Shown here: piece by piece, positions 6,145 through 8,528 of the stretch
Layout: each line of letters starts with the position of its first letter
Position numbering within the stretch: position 1 is the stretch's first letter
Assembly: GCA_017860985.1 (NCBI GenBank)
Contig: JAGFXG010000081.1
Location: 1-8,528, forward strand
DNA length: 8,528 nucleotides
Direction of reading: 5' to 3'
DNA from: Deltaproteobacteria bacterium
GTDB taxonomy: Bacteria; Desulfobacterota; Syntrophia; Syntrophales; Smithellaceae
Notes under the pieces: model-generated
Database searches by the model: none
Seen by the model: only the letters and a program-made list of their open reading frames with translations
Told to the model about the DNA's origin: nothing
Program-made: the position numbers and the translations under genes

Positions 6145-6869
6145 TGGATAAACCGGTTGCATTTATCACAGGAGGCGCCACGGGCATCGGTGCCGCCTGC
6201 GTGCGTGCCCTGGCCGCGGAAGGTTTTCGAGTCGGCATTCATTACCGCAGCAGCGGTGAGAAGGCGAAGGCTTTGCTTGCCGAGATCAAAGACGGTTTTT
6301 TAGTCCAGGCGGATCTGGCGCAGGTGGAGCAGATTGACGCGATGATCGATCAGTTAAAAGAACTGGCCGGTCGCGTGGATGTCCTGGTCAACAACGCCGG
6401 CCAGTCAATCAACGCGGATATTTTGTCCATGAAGATGGAGCAGTTCGATGAGCAGAGGGCGCTTGCGCGCGGTGCCTGGTATCTGACGAAAAGAATTCTG
6501 CGTCAGTTCATGGTTCGAAAATCTGCCGGACGGATTATTAACATCTCCAGCGTGGTCGGCCATACGGGCAATGCGGGTCAGATTCCCTATACGATGGAGA
6601 AGGCCGCTCTTGACGCTTTTACCCGGTCACTCGCGCGGGAGATGGCCGGCCGCAATATTCTGGTCAATTCAGTTGCACCCGGTTTTATTGAAACGGACAT
6701 GACTTCGGGTCTGCCGGCTGACGTAAAAGAAAAAATGATGGCGGGAATTCCTCTGGGTCGTATCGGGAAACCGGAAGAAATCGCCGAGGTGGTCGCCTTT
6801 CTGGCTTTGAAGGGCACCTACGTCAATGGTTCGGTGATTCATGTCAACGGAGGCCTTTATGGAGGCTGA
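6144..6869 (+). CDS. 3-oxoacyl-ACP reductase, FabG-like short-chain dehydrogenase
   Basis: This 241-residue classical SDR is predicted to reduce beta-ketoacyl-ACP with NADPH. The Rossmann loop TGGATGIG is at 9-16, NNAG at 83-86, the catalytic Ser135 or Ser136 in INISSVVG, and Tyr149-x3-Lys153 in PYTMEKAALDAF. PGFIETDM (179-186) and the C-terminal VNGG closely follow E. coli FabG. HYRSS after the second strand suits NADPH. The helix that normally carries the tetrad Asn (W-x6-NL pattern) reads FDEQRALARGAWYLTK (101-116): it is one residue short and has no Asn. The start overlaps the previous stop by one base. Its last 11 bases overlap the dehydratase gene. A ketoreductase role follows from the neighbours; the missing Asn leaves activity to be shown. 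Confidence 0.87.
   Translation: MDKPVAFITGGATGIGAACVRALAAEGFRVGIHYRSSGEKAKALLAEIKDGFLVQADLAQVEQIDAMIDQLKELAGRVDVLVNNAGQSINADILSMKMEQFDEQRALARGAWYLTKRILRQFMVRKSAGRIINISSVVGHTGNAGQIPYTMEKAALDAFTRSLAREMAGRNILVNSVAPGFIETDMTSGLPADVKEKMMAGIPLGRIGKPEEIAEVVAFLALKGTYVNGSVIHVNGGLYGG
6849..6853 (+). promoter_or_regulatory. Ribosome binding site inside fabG-like gene that sets the dehydratase start
   Basis: GGAGG lies five bases before the ATG at 6859, within the last codons of the reductase gene. It supports 6859 over the in-frame ATG at 6841, which has no comparable site. Confidence 0.7.
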
Positions 6870-7329
6870 TCATAGCATCATACAGGAAATCCTGGCGCTG
6901 GTGCCGCAGCAGAAGCCGTTCCGCTTTATTGATGAGATTCTGACCCTCAACGAGCAGGAAATTGTCGGAGCCTACCGTTTTCGTGAAGATGAATTTTTCT
7001 ATCCGGGACATTTTCCCGGACGGCCGATCACACCGGGTGTGATTCTGATCGAGTCGATGGCTCAGGTCGGTGTGGTGGCCTACGGGTTGTACCTTCTGGC
7101 GTGTCAGAGCAATGTCCGGCCTGCGGAAATGAAGAGTCCGCTGAGTCTCTTTTCTCTGGCCGAAGATGTCGAATTCAGAGGCATCGTGATGCCGGGTGAG
7201 CGGGTGATCGTGAGAGGGGAAAAAATTTATATGCGCAATGGTGCATTGAAAGTGAGCGTCAGTATGGAACGGGAAAACGGTGAAGTGGTTTGTACGGGGA
7301 AATTGGCCGGGATGGGAGTCGAACGATGA
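6859..7329 (+). CDS. 3-hydroxyacyl-ACP dehydratase, FabZ/FabA-like hot-dog protein
   Basis: This 156-residue single hot-dog domain protein is predicted to remove water from 3-hydroxyacyl-ACP to give the trans-2-enoyl thioester. LVPQQKPFRFIDEI (14-27) matches the FabZ opening (PHR-PFL-VD). The active-site strand and helix read YPGHFPGRPITPG (48-60) with His51, then LIESMAQVG with Glu65, the usual His/Glu pair. The length is close to FabZ (about 140-155). The ATG at 6859 is chosen because GGAGG precedes it; a start at 6841 would add six residues. It overlaps the reductase by 11 bases and the next gene by four (ATGA). Whether it can also isomerise the product like FabA cannot be told. It probably works on the intermediates of the adjacent ketoreductase. 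Confidence 0.88.
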   Translation: MEADHSIIQEILALVPQQKPFRFIDEILTLNEQEIVGAYRFREDEFFYPGHFPGRPITPGVILIESMAQVGVVAYGLYLLACQSNVRPAEMKSPLSLFSLAEDVEFRGIVMPGERVIVRGEKIYMRNGALKVSVSMERENGEVVCTGKLAGMGVER

Positions 7330-8528
7330 ATAAAAGGGTGGTGATTACAGGAATGGGCGTTGCCGCGCCGAATGCGCATGGTCTGGATAATTTTGAAAAG
7401 GCACTGCGTGAAGGCCTCTCCGGTATCCGTTTTCAACCACTGCTGGCTGATTTGAAATTTGGTTGTCAGATTGCCGGTGTCCCGGAAAATTTTGAAGCGA
7501 TCCGCAAGAGTTATTTCGACCGCGAAAAGCTGATGTCGATCAATGACAATATCGGCTACGCGTCCGTATCGGCCGTGGATGCATGGACGGATGCCGGTTT
7601 CAACCTGCCCGACACGGATGATGATACCGTGGATTGGGACACGGGAGTCATCGCAGGTTCCGGCATCGGCGGAATGGATACGATTGCGCTGAGTGTCGTG
7701 CCCATGATTAATGAAGGCCGGGTCAGGCGACTGGGCAGCCGCGTTGTGGAACAGGTGATGAACAGTGGTACCAGTGCCCGTATTGGTGGATTGATCGGGG
7801 CCGGCAACAAAGTGACCTCGAATTCCTCGGCATGCAGCACGGGCAACGAGGCTGTTATCGACGCCTTCTGGAGAATCAGAACAGGTCTTGCCAAGCGTAT
7901 GATCGCGGGAGGATCGGAGGGTGCCACGCCTTATATCTGGGGTGGTTTTGATGCCATGCGGGTGATCTGCCGGAAGTTCAACGAAAATCCCGCAGCCGGT
8001 TCCCGACCGATGTCGGCTACGGCCTGTGGTTTCGTTCCGGGTGCTGGAGGTGCCATGTTGCTTCTGGAAGATCTCGAGACGGCACTGGACAGAAAAGCAA
8101 GAATTTATGCGGAAATCGTCGGCGGTGCCGTGAACAGCGGTGGCCAGAGAATGGGCGGCTCCATGACGGCTCCCAACCCTGAAGGTGTGAAACGATGCAT
8201 CCGTGCGGCAGTGGCAGACGCCGGCATTGATGTGGCACAGGTTGATGCCATTAACGGCCATTTGACGGCAACATACGCCGATCCAATCGAAGTAAGAAAC
8301 TGGGCGGATGCGCTGGAGAGAACGCCGGACAGCTTCCCGTACATTAATTCGACAAAGTCTCTGATCGGACATTGTCTCGGTGCTGCCGGGGCCATCGAAT
8401 GCGTGGCGTCCGTGCTTCAGGTTTATCGGGGGTTTTTGCACCCGTCGATCAATTGTGAAGACGTTCACCCGGACATTATGCCATACGCGTCAAAGATTCC
8501 TCAATCCTGCATGGAATTCCCGGAATTG
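7326..8528 (+). CDS. Beta-ketoacyl-ACP synthase I/II family protein, FabF-like, C-terminus cut by the window edge
   Basis: This elongating condensing enzyme decarboxylates malonyl-ACP and extends the acyl chain. The frame stays open for 401 codons to the last base; FabF proteins have about 410 residues, so only a short tail is missing. Visible: VVITGMGVAAPN (5-16), the nucleophile Cys170 in NSSACSTGNEA, His312 in INGHLTATYADP, Lys344 and His349 in STKSLIGHCLGAAGA, and HPSINCED near the end. The Cys-His-His set is complete, so it is an active ketosynthase rather than a chain-length-factor partner. Two motifs are unusual: NGHLTAT replaces NAHGTST, and SRPMSATACGFVPGAG replaces the charged SRPFD-x-RDGFVxGEG loop. 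The start forms ATGA with the dehydratase stop, and GGGAG (7314-7318) lies seven bases upstream. It is the last visible gene of the operon. Confidence 0.9.
   Translation, partial: MNKRVVITGMGVAAPNAHGLDNFEKALREGLSGIRFQPLLADLKFGCQIAGVPENFEAIRKSYFDREKLMSINDNIGYASVSAVDAWTDAGFNLPDTDDDTVDWDTGVIAGSGIGGMDTIALSVVPMINEGRVRRLGSRVVEQVMNSGTSARIGGLIGAGNKVTSNSSACSTGNEAVIDAFWRIRTGLAKRMIAGGSEGATPYIWGGFDAMRVICRKFNENPAAGSRPMSATACGFVPGAGGAMLLLEDLETALDRKARIYAEIVGGAVNSGGQRMGGSMTAPNPEGVKRCIRAAVADAGIDVAQVDAINGHLTATYADPIEVRNWADALERTPDSFPYINSTKSLIGHCLGAAGAIECVASVLQVYRGFLHPSINCEDVHPDIMPYASKIPQSCMEFPEL

Noticed and set aside
7227..8468. A 413-codon open frame on the minus strand
   Set aside because: It lies opposite the FabF-like gene, which has all ketosynthase motifs and proper overlap with its upstream neighbour. 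The minus-strand product is rich in His, Arg, Cys and Thr with no recognisable domain, as expected of a shadow in GC-biased codons.

Overview
The window looks like chromosomal DNA of a Gram-negative bacterium of moderate GC content. The densely packed lipid genes, and the style of the ketosynthases and the acyl-CoA dehydrogenase, suggest a Desulfobacterota-type (former Deltaproteobacteria) anaerobe. That placement is an impression from protein character, not a demonstrated assignment. I see no rRNA, tRNA, CRISPR array, insertion sequence, integrase or phage gene.

Left part (1-2599) holds three unrelated housekeeping-type genes. A minus-strand gene (156-746) encodes a small stand-alone HD-domain hydrolase of the MESH1/SpoT-hydrolase type, predicted to degrade (p)ppGpp-like alarmones. 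It is divergent from a plus-strand gene (951-2030) for an eight-helix AI-2E/PerM-family membrane protein. The latter converges on a minus-strand gene (2027-2596) for a 3-methyladenine DNA glycosylase (Mpg/AAG), and the two stop codons overlap. A possible further minus-strand gene begins at 21 and runs off the left edge.

A 350-base stretch without a convincing gene (2600-2949) separates Mpg from the main feature. From 2950 to the right edge there is one plus-strand run of type II fatty-acid/polyketide genes: malonyl-CoA:ACP transacylase (FabD), acyl-CoA dehydrogenase, KAS III (FabH-like), SDR ketoreductase (FabG-like), hot-dog dehydratase (FabZ/FabA-like) and a KAS I/II-type condensing enzyme (FabF-like). 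FabF is open to the last base and lacks only about the last ten residues. From the dehydrogenase onward the genes are 2 nt apart or overlap (TAATG, an 11-nt overlap, ATGA), so they are very probably one transcript with translational coupling.

Together these genes supply malonyl loading, priming, elongation, ketoreduction and dehydration. No acyl carrier protein and no recognisable FabI/K/L/V enoyl reductase is present inside the window. An acyl-CoA dehydrogenase takes a place where an enoyl reductase or desaturating enzyme would make sense. The ketoreductase appears to lack the usual active-site Asn, and the FabF-like enzyme has non-canonical motifs around its first His and its GFVxGEG loop. 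These features suggest a dedicated, specialised acyl or polyene-type pathway, or a lineage-specific variant of fatty-acid synthesis, rather than a textbook fab operon. The product cannot be told from this window.
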